Assembly (NCBI RefSeq): GCF_049985285.1
Contig: NZ_JBNIEU010000005.1
Coordinates: forward strand, 168,518-232,517
Source: Aestuariirhabdus sp049985285
Lineage (GTDB): Bacteria > Pseudomonadota > Gammaproteobacteria > Pseudomonadales > Aestuariirhabdaceae
DNA length: 64,000 nt
Direction: 5' to 3'
Shown here: positions 52,076 to 60,353 of the stretch, piece by piece
Layout of the letters: each line of letters begins with the position of its first letter
How positions within the stretch are numbered: the first letter of the stretch is position 1
Translations under genes and position numbers: made by a program
Notes under the pieces: generated by a model
Told to the model about the DNA's origin: nothing
The model's input: only the letters and a program-made list of their open reading frames with translations
Databases searched by the model: none

Positions 52076-54709
52076 CTATTGCAAACTTTTACTGACCACC
52101 TCGTAGAGATCCGCTGAGAGGGTCTGGGCAAAAATTCGCTGCAGCTGCTCAAGCATCTTCTGCTGGCGTGCCACTGGATATTTGCGCCAGCGAGTCAACG
52201 GTATGATTAAACGTGCCGCAATCTGCGGGTTACGCTTATCGAGTTCGATAACCTGATCTGCGAGGAAACGGTACCCCTCACCCTCCCCACCGTGAAATCC
52301 GGTAGTGTTTTGCGAACAAAAGACCCCGATTAAGGAGCGCAATTTATTGGGATTCCCGCTATCAAAGGCGTCGTGCTGGATCAGGGCTTTCACCCGCGCA
52401 AGTGCACCCTTCCGCTGGCAGGATGCCTGAACAGATAGCCATAATTCAATGACTTGCGGATCATTTTTAAATTTATTATAGAATTCGTTCAGGCTGTTTG
52501 CGGAGCGCGCCTCCGCCGCTTCACGCTCACTGTGCACTAAAACGGCCAATGCTCGAAAGCGGTCGGTCATATTGTTGGCCAGGTGATACTGCTGTTCGGC
52601 CAGTTCAATACCACGATCCGAGGCCCGGGCCAGATAAGCGAGAGCGGCATTCTTTAAGCTTCTACAACCCATATGAGACGCACTGGGTTGGTACTCCCCT
52701 TCCAACTGGCTCAGTTGATAAAGTCGCTCAAACTCGGGCTCAAAGGCCGCCGATAGATGGTTTGCCAGAGCTTCACGGGCAGCATGATTGGCTTCTACTT
52801 CAACCACATCAGAGATCTCCGCCAGATAGGCTTCCGCCGGCAACACCAACATCGATTCCAGCGCCGCATGATCCGTCACCGGGGCATTAAGAAGCTGGCT
52901 AAACGCTGCGGTCAAGATCCTGTCGACCTCCATTGGCGTGCCGCTAAGATAGTGCTTCGCCATGCGTTGCAACACGCGCACGCACAATTGCTGGCACGCA
53001 TCCCAACGATTGAAACCATCGCTGTCATTAGCCATCAAAAACGCCAACTGGGCATCGCTGTACTCATAGCTAAGTTTTACCGGGGCAGAGAAACCCCGCA
53101 GCAGTGAGGGGACCGGACGCGCTGTGACGCCTTCAAAGGTGAAGTTCTGCTGTGTCTGCGTCAGATTCAACAAGCGCGTTGTTTCAGGCAACACGTTGGC
53201 GCCAGAGTCGTCCAGTAGGCCAACGGCTATCGGTATATGAAGTGGCTGCTTCTCCTTCTGCCCCGGGGTTGAAGGACAGCTTTGAGTAAAACTGAGGGTA
53301 TAGCTGTTTGCCTCTGGGTCGTAACGGTCAGTGACCTCAACCCTGGGTGTACCCGCTTGCTCATACCAGCGACGAAACTGGCCCAGGTCGACACCACTGG
53401 CCTCCTCCATCGCACTGACGAACTCCTCAACCGTTGCGGCCTGACCATCGTGGCGCTCGAAATAGAGATCACTGCCCTTGCGAAACGCATCCGCCCCGAG
53501 CAGATGGTGAATCATCCGCACGACTTCCGCTCCCTTTTCATAGACAGTCAGGGTATAGAAGTTCGAAATTTCCATATAGGCTTCCGGTCGGACCGGATGG
53601 GCCATGGGTCCTGCATCCTCCGCGAACTGTGCGGTTCTGAGCAGACTGACATCCTCGATCCGCTTGACCGAGCGTGAATTCATGTCCGCAGAAAACTCGG
53701 CATCGCGAAAGACAGTAAAGCCCTCCTTTAGGCTCAGCTGAAACCAATCGCGGCAGGTGACCCGGTTACCCGACCAGTTATGAAAATACTCATGGGCAAC
53801 GATCGCCTCAATGCGTTGAAAACTGCTGTCTGTTGCCGTATCGGGGCTTGCCAACACGCACGATGAGTTAAAAATATTGAGGCCCTTGTTTTCCATCGCC
53901 CCCATATTGAAATGATCAACAGCGACGATCATAAAAATATCAAGGTCGTATTCACGCCCATAAACCTCTTCATCCCAGCGCATGGCACGCTTGAGAGAGT
54001 CAATAGCATGATCGCACTTTCCAATATTGCGGGGTTCGGTAAAGAGTTGCAGGGTAACGGCGCGACCACTGCGGGTCACAAACTGATCACTCACATGCTG
54101 GAGATCGCCGCCAACCAGGGCAAATAGGTACGCGGGCTTGGGAAAGGGGTCGTGCCACTGCACCCAATGACGCCCACTATCGAGGTCACCACGGCCCGTT
54201 TCGTTGCCGTTACTGAGCAAGATCGGATACCGCTCCTTATCCGCGTTAATACGACAACTGAACACCGACATTACGTCGGGGCGATCAAGGTAGTAGGTGA
54301 TTTTACGAAACCCCTCTGCCTCACACTGGGTGCAGAACATTCCGTTGGATTTGTAAAGTCCTTCCAATGAAGTGTTGTTTTGGGGCTCTATTGTGCAGCG
54401 GGTGCGAAGCTCAAACAAAGGCGCTGGCGCAGTTACCCTGAGACCATCTTGCAGGCACTGATAACGGGCTTCAGCGGCGGTTTCACCATCGATCCAAACC
54501 GCCTCCAGCTTGAGGTCAACACCCTGCAATTCCAACGCGGGCAGTGGCTTGTCCGCGCTGTATTGAGCTTCATTGAGGCGAACATGCAACGTCGCCTCTA
54601 CGGTACTGCTGTCTTCGTCCAAGGTGATCTCCAGCTCGGTACGGTCGATCCAGTACGCAGGCTCTCGATAATCCTTTAGGTAGATGGTTTTGGGCTGGGC
54701 ATCTTTCAT
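52076..54709 (-). CDS. pepN: Aminopeptidase N
   Basis: M1 zinc aminopeptidase of the cytoplasm, 877 residues, the family length. Exopeptidase motif GAMENKGLNIFN, zinc site H-E-Y-F-H (VAHEYFHNWSGNRVTCRDW) and the downstream LKEGFTVFRDAEFSAD glutamate. It releases N-terminal residues in peptide turnover. The next gene upstream, DUF2797, ends six bases before its start, so they share a transcript. The order pepN-DUF2797-yeaC-rhomboid-phosphoesterase-nadK is that of PA3083-PA3088. Confidence 0.97.
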   Translation of the reverse strand: MKDAQPKTIYLKDYREPAYWIDRTELEITLDEDSSTVEATLHVRLNEAQYSADKPLPALELQGVDLKLEAVWIDGETAAEARYQCLQDGLRVTAPAPLFELRTRCTIEPQNNTSLEGLYKSNGMFCTQCEAEGFRKITYYLDRPDVMSVFSCRINADKERYPILLSNGNETGRGDLDSGRHWVQWHDPFPKPAYLFALVGGDLQHVSDQFVTRSGRAVTLQLFTEPRNIGKCDHAIDSLKRAMRWDEEVYGREYDLDIFMIVAVDHFNMGAMENKGLNIFNSSCVLASPDTATDSSFQRIEAIVAHEYFHNWSGNRVTCRDWFQLSLKEGFTVFRDAEFSADMNSRSVKRIEDVSLLRTAQFAEDAGPMAHPVRPEAYMEISNFYTLTVYEKGAEVVRMIHHLLGADAFRKGSDLYFERHDGQAATVEEFVSAMEEASGVDLGQFRRWYEQAGTPRVEVTDRYDPEANSYTLSFTQSCPSTPGQKEKQPLHIPIAVGLLDDSGANVLPETTRLLNLTQTQQNFTFEGVTARPVPSLLRGFSAPVKLSYEYSDAQLAFLMANDSDGFNRWDACQQLCVRVLQRMAKHYLSGTPMEVDRILTAAFSQLLNAPVTDHAALESMLVLPAEAYLAEISDVVEVEANHAAREALANHLSAAFEPEFERLYQLSQLEGEYQPSASHMGCRSLKNAALAYLARASDRGIELAEQQYHLANNMTDRFRALAVLVHSEREAAEARSANSLNEFYNKFKNDPQVIELWLSVQASCQRKGALARVKALIQHDAFDSGNPNKLRSLIGVFCSQNTTGFHGGEGEGYRFLADQVIELDKRNPQIAARLIIPLTRWRKYPVARQQKMLEQLQRIFAQTLSADLYEVVSKSLQ

Positions 54710-54715
54710 TCGGGT

Positions 54716-55552
54716 TTAATCCTGTTCCACACTGAGGCCGACCTTGTAGCCGGAATATTTACGGACATTGAGCACGCCGGTATCAAACAGCAAGTACTGC
54801 CCCTTGACCCCTTCAAGCACACCACTAACTGAGGGGTCCTTATCGAGATTAAAGGCTTTAACTTTGAGTGGATGACGGCTAACCGGGTATTGGAATTCGA
54901 ATGGCTCTGCACCATCGAGGCGTACCATGCGCTGAATACCCTGTTCCCGCTCCAGTTCGGCTAGCGACTCCCCGCAAAGGCTGAATAATCTTTGGGCTTC
55001 TTCGCGCAGGTTAAGCGGTTGGGGCGCGCCTTTGAGCATCGCCTGCCAACTGGTGCGGTCGCTGACATGTTGCTTGAAAATCACCTCAACCAGACCGGAT
55101 AGACGCCGATTCGATACCCTGAATATGGGCAACGCCTGGGTTGCCCCCTGATCTATCCAGCGCACAGGCACCTGGGATATGCGGGTAATGCCCACTTTAA
55201 GCGACGATGAGTTCGCCAGATACACGATATGATCGTGCATGCAGACCTCCTGTGCCCAGCCTTCATCGCGGCAGGTGCCAGCGTCGAAGTGACAGGTTTC
55301 AGGTTTCATCATACAGCTGTCGCATTGGGGCAGGTCACGAAAACAGGGGTAGCAATAACCCTGACCAAAACTTTTTTTACTGGGACGCCCGCATCCCTGG
55401 CAAATCACCTGCTGCAGATACTCCAAGCGCAGATGACGGCCGATCATTGAGTTAATATCGAGCCGCTGGTCCCCCAAAAGCAAACGATAGGACACAGGAG
55501 AGCCGTGCTCGCTCTCCATTTTGGTCAGCGTGCCTTCAAATTGATAACTCAC
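54716..55552 (-). CDS. DUF2797 protein
   Basis: 278 residues. Two cysteine pairs lie near the N-terminus (CQGCGRPSKKSFGQGYCYPC; then CDSCMMKPETCH), a likely zinc site, followed by CRDEGWAQEVCMHDH. The middle segment IVYLANSSSLKVGITR...RWIDQGA resembles a GIY-YIG nuclease core, which is how I read the fold; I cannot confirm catalytic residues. It is linked to pepN and yeaC on the same strand with gaps of three to six bases. Function unknown. Confidence 0.85.
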   Translation of the reverse strand: MSYQFEGTLTKMESEHGSPVSYRLLLGDQRLDINSMIGRHLRLEYLQQVICQGCGRPSKKSFGQGYCYPCFRDLPQCDSCMMKPETCHFDAGTCRDEGWAQEVCMHDHIVYLANSSSLKVGITRISQVPVRWIDQGATQALPIFRVSNRRLSGLVEVIFKQHVSDRTSWQAMLKGAPQPLNLREEAQRLFSLCGESLAELEREQGIQRMVRLDGAEPFEFQYPVSRHPLKVKAFNLDKDPSVSGVLEGVKGQYLLFDTGVLNVRKYSGYKVGLSVEQD

Positions 55553-55555
55553 TGC

Positions 55556-55831
55556 TCAGTGCCGGGTGAAATTCAGGGGTTGAGGTTCAAGCTCTTTAAT
55601 CTGCTTCTCCAGGGATTTGCACTGCTGCTCCATATAGCCTGAGTGCTGCTCTTCAGGCAGGTTCGACTTCTCCCAGGCGATCATCGCCTGCATACACTGC
55701 AGCCGCTGCTCGGAGGTTAGTTTTCGTCCGTTGGGCCATTTCCCCAGCTCTACTGCGCGACGCAGGTTTTGGTAAACTTCAGGGGTGATGCTCCCCAGCA
55801 ACTGCTCAAACGTCATGCCATCCGCACTCAT
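55556..55831 (-). CDS. YeaC family (DUF1315) small protein
   Basis: 91 residues from the ATG that overlaps the rhomboid stop (ATGA); the longer in-frame reading runs back into that gene. The sequence opens MSADGMTFEQLLGSITPEVYQNLRRAVELGKWPNG and has LQCMQAMIAWEKSNLPEEQHSGY, the YeaC signature. It ends in a charged helix. Conserved in gammaproteobacteria, function unknown. Three bases separate it from the DUF2797 start. Confidence 0.87.
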   Translation of the reverse strand: MSADGMTFEQLLGSITPEVYQNLRRAVELGKWPNGRKLTSEQRLQCMQAMIAWEKSNLPEEQHSGYMEQQCKSLEKQIKELEPQPLNFTRH

Positions 55832-56709
55832 CAGGACTCCTCTCTCATTCTCTGTTGGCGGCGGGAGTAACCGTATATCCCGCCTAACACGCACCCACTT
55901 ACCAGGCCTGCGGTATGGGCCGCGTTTGCTATAGCGCCGAAGCCTACCACTTCAAGTATTCCGGTAAAACAGACTAGTAACCATCCCACCATAAAGCCGA
56001 TCACTGCACGTGGCTGCGCCAACCCCGCCGAAGGAAGATAGTAGCTGTAGATCCAGCAAAATCCGAGCAGGCCATAAACCACTCCGGAAAACCCGCCGAA
56101 CAACGGGTGATCTATTGAAAATAGATACTGGGTTAGGTTGGATGTAATGCCGATCACCACCACAAGCAGCAGCAGAAACAGGCCTCCCCGATACTGCTCG
56201 ATTCGCCCGCCCAAAATAAGCAGCCAAAGCATATTGAAGACCAGGTGCAGGCCCGAAAAATGAAGAAAAACCGGGGTTAAAAATCGCCACCACTGTCCCG
56301 CATCCAGGCTTTGTGAGAGCGGTAAAAAATAGGGGTAACCGGCCACTAATTCGAAATCACTAAAGCTAAGCCAATGCACCCATGCAGGGTCAGCACCAAA
56401 GCGTGACAATATTGCCACCCCCGCCGTTAGCGCGATCAAGGCAATGGTAACAGGGTGCTTGATCAGCATCCCAAATACGCCGGAGCTATCGATATCAAGG
56501 GTGGGTTGCTGCCCTCCCTCGGTTTCGAGTTCACCTCGCTCAAACGCTTCTAGCGCTGTTTTCGCAAAATCAACTGCGCTTTCGTCAGCGAGCCATAGCA
56601 CCTGCTGACCCGCCTCTTCGGAGATACGATGAGCAATACCCGCCCGCCATAGCCAGCGAGAATATTCGGTCAGATCTTTCCCTGCATCGGTACAAAGCGC
56701 CCTAATCAT
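55831..56709 (-). CDS. glpG: Rhomboid intramembrane serine protease (GlpG-like)
   Basis: 292 residues from MIRALCTDAGKDLTEYS. An N-terminal cytoplasmic domain of the GlpG type (about 1-65, with QVLWLADES) precedes six membrane helices. The catalytic dyad is Ser208 in GGFSGVVYG and His265 in ANAAHTAGLVSG, with H150-x4-H155-x3-N159 in the oxyanion helix. It cleaves transmembrane substrates in the bilayer. The start is uncertain by two codons (MPMIRALC); longer readings run deep into the phosphoesterase gene, which it overlaps by eight bases. Confidence 0.92.
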   Translation of the reverse strand: MIRALCTDAGKDLTEYSRWLWRAGIAHRISEEAGQQVLWLADESAVDFAKTALEAFERGELETEGGQQPTLDIDSSGVFGMLIKHPVTIALIALTAGVAILSRFGADPAWVHWLSFSDFELVAGYPYFLPLSQSLDAGQWWRFLTPVFLHFSGLHLVFNMLWLLILGGRIEQYRGGLFLLLLVVVIGITSNLTQYLFSIDHPLFGGFSGVVYGLLGFCWIYSYYLPSAGLAQPRAVIGFMVGWLLVCFTGILEVVGFGAIANAAHTAGLVSGCVLGGIYGYSRRQQRMREES

Positions 56710-57712
56710 CGGCATCACTCTCACGCTCAGGGAGCCCCGGTTCCTGGGGATCAACCTCGACCCAGACAAACTTGCTATCACAAAGCTGCTGCTCTCCATC
56801 CATGCGGTAGGCCACCAGTTTTCCATATTTGACCGCGCTGTAATCAAGGCAGGCGATGTTAGGGGTCAGCGTACGGGGAATCCCCGAGCGCCAGTAGTGA
56901 CCGATAAAGAGCGGCTTTTGTTCCGCCCCATAATGAAACAACCGGGCTTTCTCCTCCTCGCTCATCTGGCGATGGGCAATGGGTTCGGGCAAGGGGTCTG
57001 GCTGAAACACTACATCGTTATAGGTTTGGGGGTTGTCGCCCCAGAAGTGAGCACGAAAAAAATGACGTACAAAACCGTCGCGGCTGGTAACCTGCAGGCC
57101 ATCGGGTAAACGAATATCGAGCCCCCGTGTTAACCGGTCCATCACGCGGCCAGGTAATGTCGACTTGTCGACCGATTCGACAAGTCGCGCGTCATCAAGC
57201 TGGTTGCAGCCATAGTGCTGGAGATAGTCGTCAATCAGGCGAGGATCCCAACAGGCGTGTACGACCCGAAACTGCTCCAGCTCAAGAAACAGCGGCAAGG
57301 TAAGAAACCACTCCAGCATCTGCTCCCACTCATCGGGATACGCTTGGTACTGATCCAGGGTTTCAGCAATCAGGCGCAGGTGGCGGGGATTGTGCTCACG
57401 CAAAAAAGTCACTTCATTGGTGTGAACGTTTTTGACGGCGGTGCAGTAACAGAGTGCATTGTATTCGTGATTACCCATCAAAAGGGTGCCATGGCCTGCG
57501 TCGACCATCGCCTTAACCAGACGCAATGCCTCTGGAATTCGAGGCCCACGGTCAATGATATCGCCGACAAAAATCGCGTGGCGCGTCGGGTGCCGCGCCC
57601 CCTCATCAATGTCGCGATAACCCAGGCGCTCGAGCAGTAACCGTAAAGTCAGCGCGCACCCGTGTACGTCACCTATTAGATCGAAACCCTGAGCTTCCTC
57701 GAGAGATGCCAT
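56702..57712 (-). CDS. Metallophosphoesterase (PrpE/ApaH-like)
   Basis: 336 residues. Two-metal phosphoesterase motifs in order: GDVHGCALTLRLLL, GDIIDRGPRIPEAL, LLMGNHEYNAL, then histidines in FIGHYWRSG. The pattern is that of the PPP-like calcineurin fold seen in ApaH and PrpE, so nucleotide or phosphoprotein substrates are possible; the substrate is not known for the pseudomonad orthologue in this position (PA3087). Two bases separate it from the nadK stop, and it overlaps the rhomboid gene. Confidence 0.88.
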   Translation of the reverse strand: MASLEEAQGFDLIGDVHGCALTLRLLLERLGYRDIDEGARHPTRHAIFVGDIIDRGPRIPEALRLVKAMVDAGHGTLLMGNHEYNALCYCTAVKNVHTNEVTFLREHNPRHLRLIAETLDQYQAYPDEWEQMLEWFLTLPLFLELEQFRVVHACWDPRLIDDYLQHYGCNQLDDARLVESVDKSTLPGRVMDRLTRGLDIRLPDGLQVTSRDGFVRHFFRAHFWGDNPQTYNDVVFQPDPLPEPIAHRQMSEEEKARLFHYGAEQKPLFIGHYWRSGIPRTLTPNIACLDYSAVKYGKLVAYRMDGEQQLCDSKFVWVEVDPQEPGLPERESDADD

Positions 57713-57714
57713 AA

Positions 57715-58596
57715 CTAGTTCCCAGGCCTGCTACTCCAGCCCAGCTTGGATCGGCAAATTTCGTAGAAATTGTGGTTAAGGGGGTGAATCAGCTTCAATT
57801 TATGGGGCTTTTTATGGATGGTGACGGTGTCACCGGGCTGGGTAGTGATAATTTCCTGGCCATCACAATTAACCTGCGGGAAAACCTCATTGTCCGCGCC
57901 AATCACAATCTTGATTTCGCTATTACCATCTACCACGATCGGCCGGCTACTCAACGTATGGGGAAACATGGGAACCAGTACCATGGCATCAAGCTTGGGA
58001 TGCATAATCGGCCCCCCTGCCGACAAGGCATAGGCGGTCGAACCCGTTGGGCTCGCTACAATCATTCCGTCAGAGCGTTGGCTATAAACGAACTGCCCCT
58101 CGATATAGAGTTCGAACTCGATCATTCGAGCTGACTTACCAGGATTGAGCACCACATCATTCAGTGCCGCCCCTTGCCCGGTGGGTTCGCCATTTCGTTT
58201 TACCTGCACCTCAAGCAGGAAACGACTCTCCATAATGTAACGCCCGTCGAGCACCTCACCGATCAGGGTGTCGATCTCATCGGGTGAGATATCGGTGAGA
58301 AAGCCAAGCCGACCCCGGTTAACGCCCAGCACCGGTACATTGCTACGGGCCAATGCCCGGGCAGCACCCAAGAGGCTTCCGTCGCCCCCTACCACGATGA
58401 CCAGATCACAAACCTCTCCCAGCATTTTATAACTGCCACTTTGGAGATTGCGATCAGGAAGGACTCCGGTCAGGCTTTGTTCGAGGATGATATTGAGATC
58501 GCGCTTATCGAGAAACTCGAGCAACCGATTAAGGGTGTCAACGACCTCTGAACCGCCAAGCCGTCCGATGATCCCAACGTTTCTGAACTGTTCCAT
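57715..58596 (-). CDS. nadK: NAD kinase
   Basis: 293 residues. Phosphorylates NAD to NADP. The diacylglycerol-kinase-like GGDGSLLGAAR loop is near residue 70, NDVVLNPGKSARMIEFELYI replaces the commoner NE(V/A) with ND as in Pseudomonas, and the C-terminal half has SPTGSTAYALSAGGPIMHP. The start gives MEQFRNVGIIGRLGG. First gene of the nadK-phosphoesterase-rhomboid-yeaC-DUF2797-pepN unit, whose junctions are all tight. The coiled-coil gene upstream ends at a hairpin 69 bases before. Confidence 0.96.
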   Translation of the reverse strand: MEQFRNVGIIGRLGGSEVVDTLNRLLEFLDKRDLNIILEQSLTGVLPDRNLQSGSYKMLGEVCDLVIVVGGDGSLLGAARALARSNVPVLGVNRGRLGFLTDISPDEIDTLIGEVLDGRYIMESRFLLEVQVKRNGEPTGQGAALNDVVLNPGKSARMIEFELYIEGQFVYSQRSDGMIVASPTGSTAYALSAGGPIMHPKLDAMVLVPMFPHTLSSRPIVVDGNSEIKIVIGADNEVFPQVNCDGQEIITTQPGDTVTIHKKPHKLKLIHPLNHNFYEICRSKLGWSSRPGN

Positions 58597-58664
58597 AATA
58601 CCGCGCGCTTGATGTAAAGCGTCATTATAACCAAATGCGTCATTGGTTGGTGTAGATATCGAGA

Positions 58665-58695
58665 AAAGCCGCTAACGCTGCTGCCTAGCGGCTTT
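58665..58695 (-). terminator. Terminator overlapping the 3' end of the coiled-coil gene
   Basis: AAAGCCGCTA / TAGCGGCTTT, ten base pairs with an 11-base loop. On the minus strand the left arm is the last codons of the gene, the stop TAG starts the right arm, and TTTTC follows. The U-tract is short, so efficiency is uncertain. Confidence 0.75.
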
Positions 58696-60114
58696 CACGA
58701 CTTCGACAGCACTCATACCCCGATGCTTTTCACAGTGGTTTGAGTGACCTTCGGTATACATCCCGGGGGAATCGACGCGATCAAGGCGAGTACCACAGCG
58801 ACTGCCATCGGCTGTGCGGGCATCACAGTTCGGTGATTCGTAATGTCGCAGCCATTGATTGTAGATCTCCTCGGAGACGAAACATTTGCCGGACACATAG
58901 GACATCGTGTGATTCATATACTTGGGAATATCCCGCAGCGGAATCGTAATGTGCCCTACACCGGGGTGATAGGCGACAAATACAACACCTTTATGGGAAA
59001 GGTCTTCCAGTACATCTTCAGATTGTCGCAGGCTATATTCTTCAACCTTGGCTCTTAACTCCTCCAGCTCCTCTTGCATCTGGCCATCGAGCTCATTTCT
59101 ATAGGCCATCTCAACATCCCGAACCTCGACCTGCTCTTGCAGCTCCGCTGTCGCGGCCTGCAAGCGCTCTGCCATTTCAGCCTCGTATTGTGCCTTGAGA
59201 CTGGCAATATCCTGCCCCTCGTCGTGCTCAATATTTTGTAACTGACGGGTAAGCTCTTCTCGACTGCGGCGAAACTCGTCGAGTTGCTGCTTCATGGTTT
59301 GCTTCAGGGTAGTGTTCTGGCGTTGCTGAGCCTCCATCTCGGTACGTTGAGACTCCAACTCTGCTTTGAGCTTTTCTTGCTGCTGCTGAAATAAGCGATT
59401 CCTCTGAACCATCTCCTCTTTGAATCGGTTTTTGAGCGTGGCGATCTGCAACCGCTGCTGCTTGATCAGATTAGCGACTTTATTCCGGTGGGCGGCCTGA
59501 AACTTTTTGGAGAGCCGGTTTTCAAGCTCGCCTTCATCCACGGCCGCCTGAGCCGGGGCTGGCTCTTCAAAATCAAGGGCTGCATCCAGCGTCGGAACGT
59601 CGTCATCGAGCATCGGGGGTTCTGACAACGTAGGTGCGGTGATCGAGGCGACCGGTACGGGCGGAACATAGGATCGATCAATCAGGATGCCCAGGCTATT
59701 GGACTCGGCTGCACGCTTGAGGCTATGAAGATGATTGGCATCAGGACTCATATCCGGATCCCACATCTGCGCCTGATGCCAGCTAACAGGGCACTGGCTT
59801 CGACAAGCCAGCTTGATGGGGCCGGCACCCAGGTCCGGGCCCAGCCCTGCAGCGTAGACAAGGTGCTGCAGGGGAATATTCCAATCCTTGTCTGCGTTCC
59901 CCTGCTCATCAAAGTCGATAGTAAAAAGTACCGCCGCCCTGATCATCAACTGGCCGTCTATTTCAACAAACGCCGCATTGACCAACTGATTGCGAAAGTC
60001 ACTAATTGTTACTACGCCATCAAGCACCGCCTCGAACTCGGGGTACATCATCTCCTTGACCACATGGTTCTGGTCAAAAAACATGACGGCTTCTGTGATG
60101 GTACCCTGACCCAT
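58672..60114 (-). CDS. Coiled-coil protein with globular ends, function unknown
   Basis: 480 residues from the ATG giving MGQGTITEAVMFFDQNH, which has AAGGAG seven bases upstream; a longer in-frame reading lacks support. The N-terminal domain (about 1-130) is beta-rich, the middle (about 130-210) is Pro/acidic linker, and about 210-375 is a long Gln/Glu/Arg coiled coil with several QQQ runs. The C-terminal 100 residues contain three or four cysteines in C-x4-DGSRC and HSNHCEKH context, a possible metal site. I recall a related gene near fadH in Pseudomonas. Stands alone before nadK. Confidence 0.75.
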   Translation of the reverse strand: MGQGTITEAVMFFDQNHVVKEMMYPEFEAVLDGVVTISDFRNQLVNAAFVEIDGQLMIRAAVLFTIDFDEQGNADKDWNIPLQHLVYAAGLGPDLGAGPIKLACRSQCPVSWHQAQMWDPDMSPDANHLHSLKRAAESNSLGILIDRSYVPPVPVASITAPTLSEPPMLDDDVPTLDAALDFEEPAPAQAAVDEGELENRLSKKFQAAHRNKVANLIKQQRLQIATLKNRFKEEMVQRNRLFQQQQEKLKAELESQRTEMEAQQRQNTTLKQTMKQQLDEFRRSREELTRQLQNIEHDEGQDIASLKAQYEAEMAERLQAATAELQEQVEVRDVEMAYRNELDGQMQEELEELRAKVEEYSLRQSEDVLEDLSHKGVVFVAYHPGVGHITIPLRDIPKYMNHTMSYVSGKCFVSEEIYNQWLRHYESPNCDARTADGSRCGTRLDRVDSPGMYTEGHSNHCEKHRGMSAVEVVKAARQQR

Positions 60115-60353
60115 TGGGTGACTCCTTTTACCCTGACGTTGACCGGAAAGCCCTAGCAAGCTCATCCAAATGAGACCACTATTCAACGGCTAACTATACA
60201 TCAGGCGCTGGAAACCAGCCATAAAACAGGTGGAACGAGAAGCAATTTGCATCCCGCCCCATCCCGGGAAGTCCCCAGTGTAGAACACCCAAATAAAAAC
60301 GTCGTGACGCGGTTATCACACCACCAAAAAATTCCGAGCCTCGCCAGACGGTG

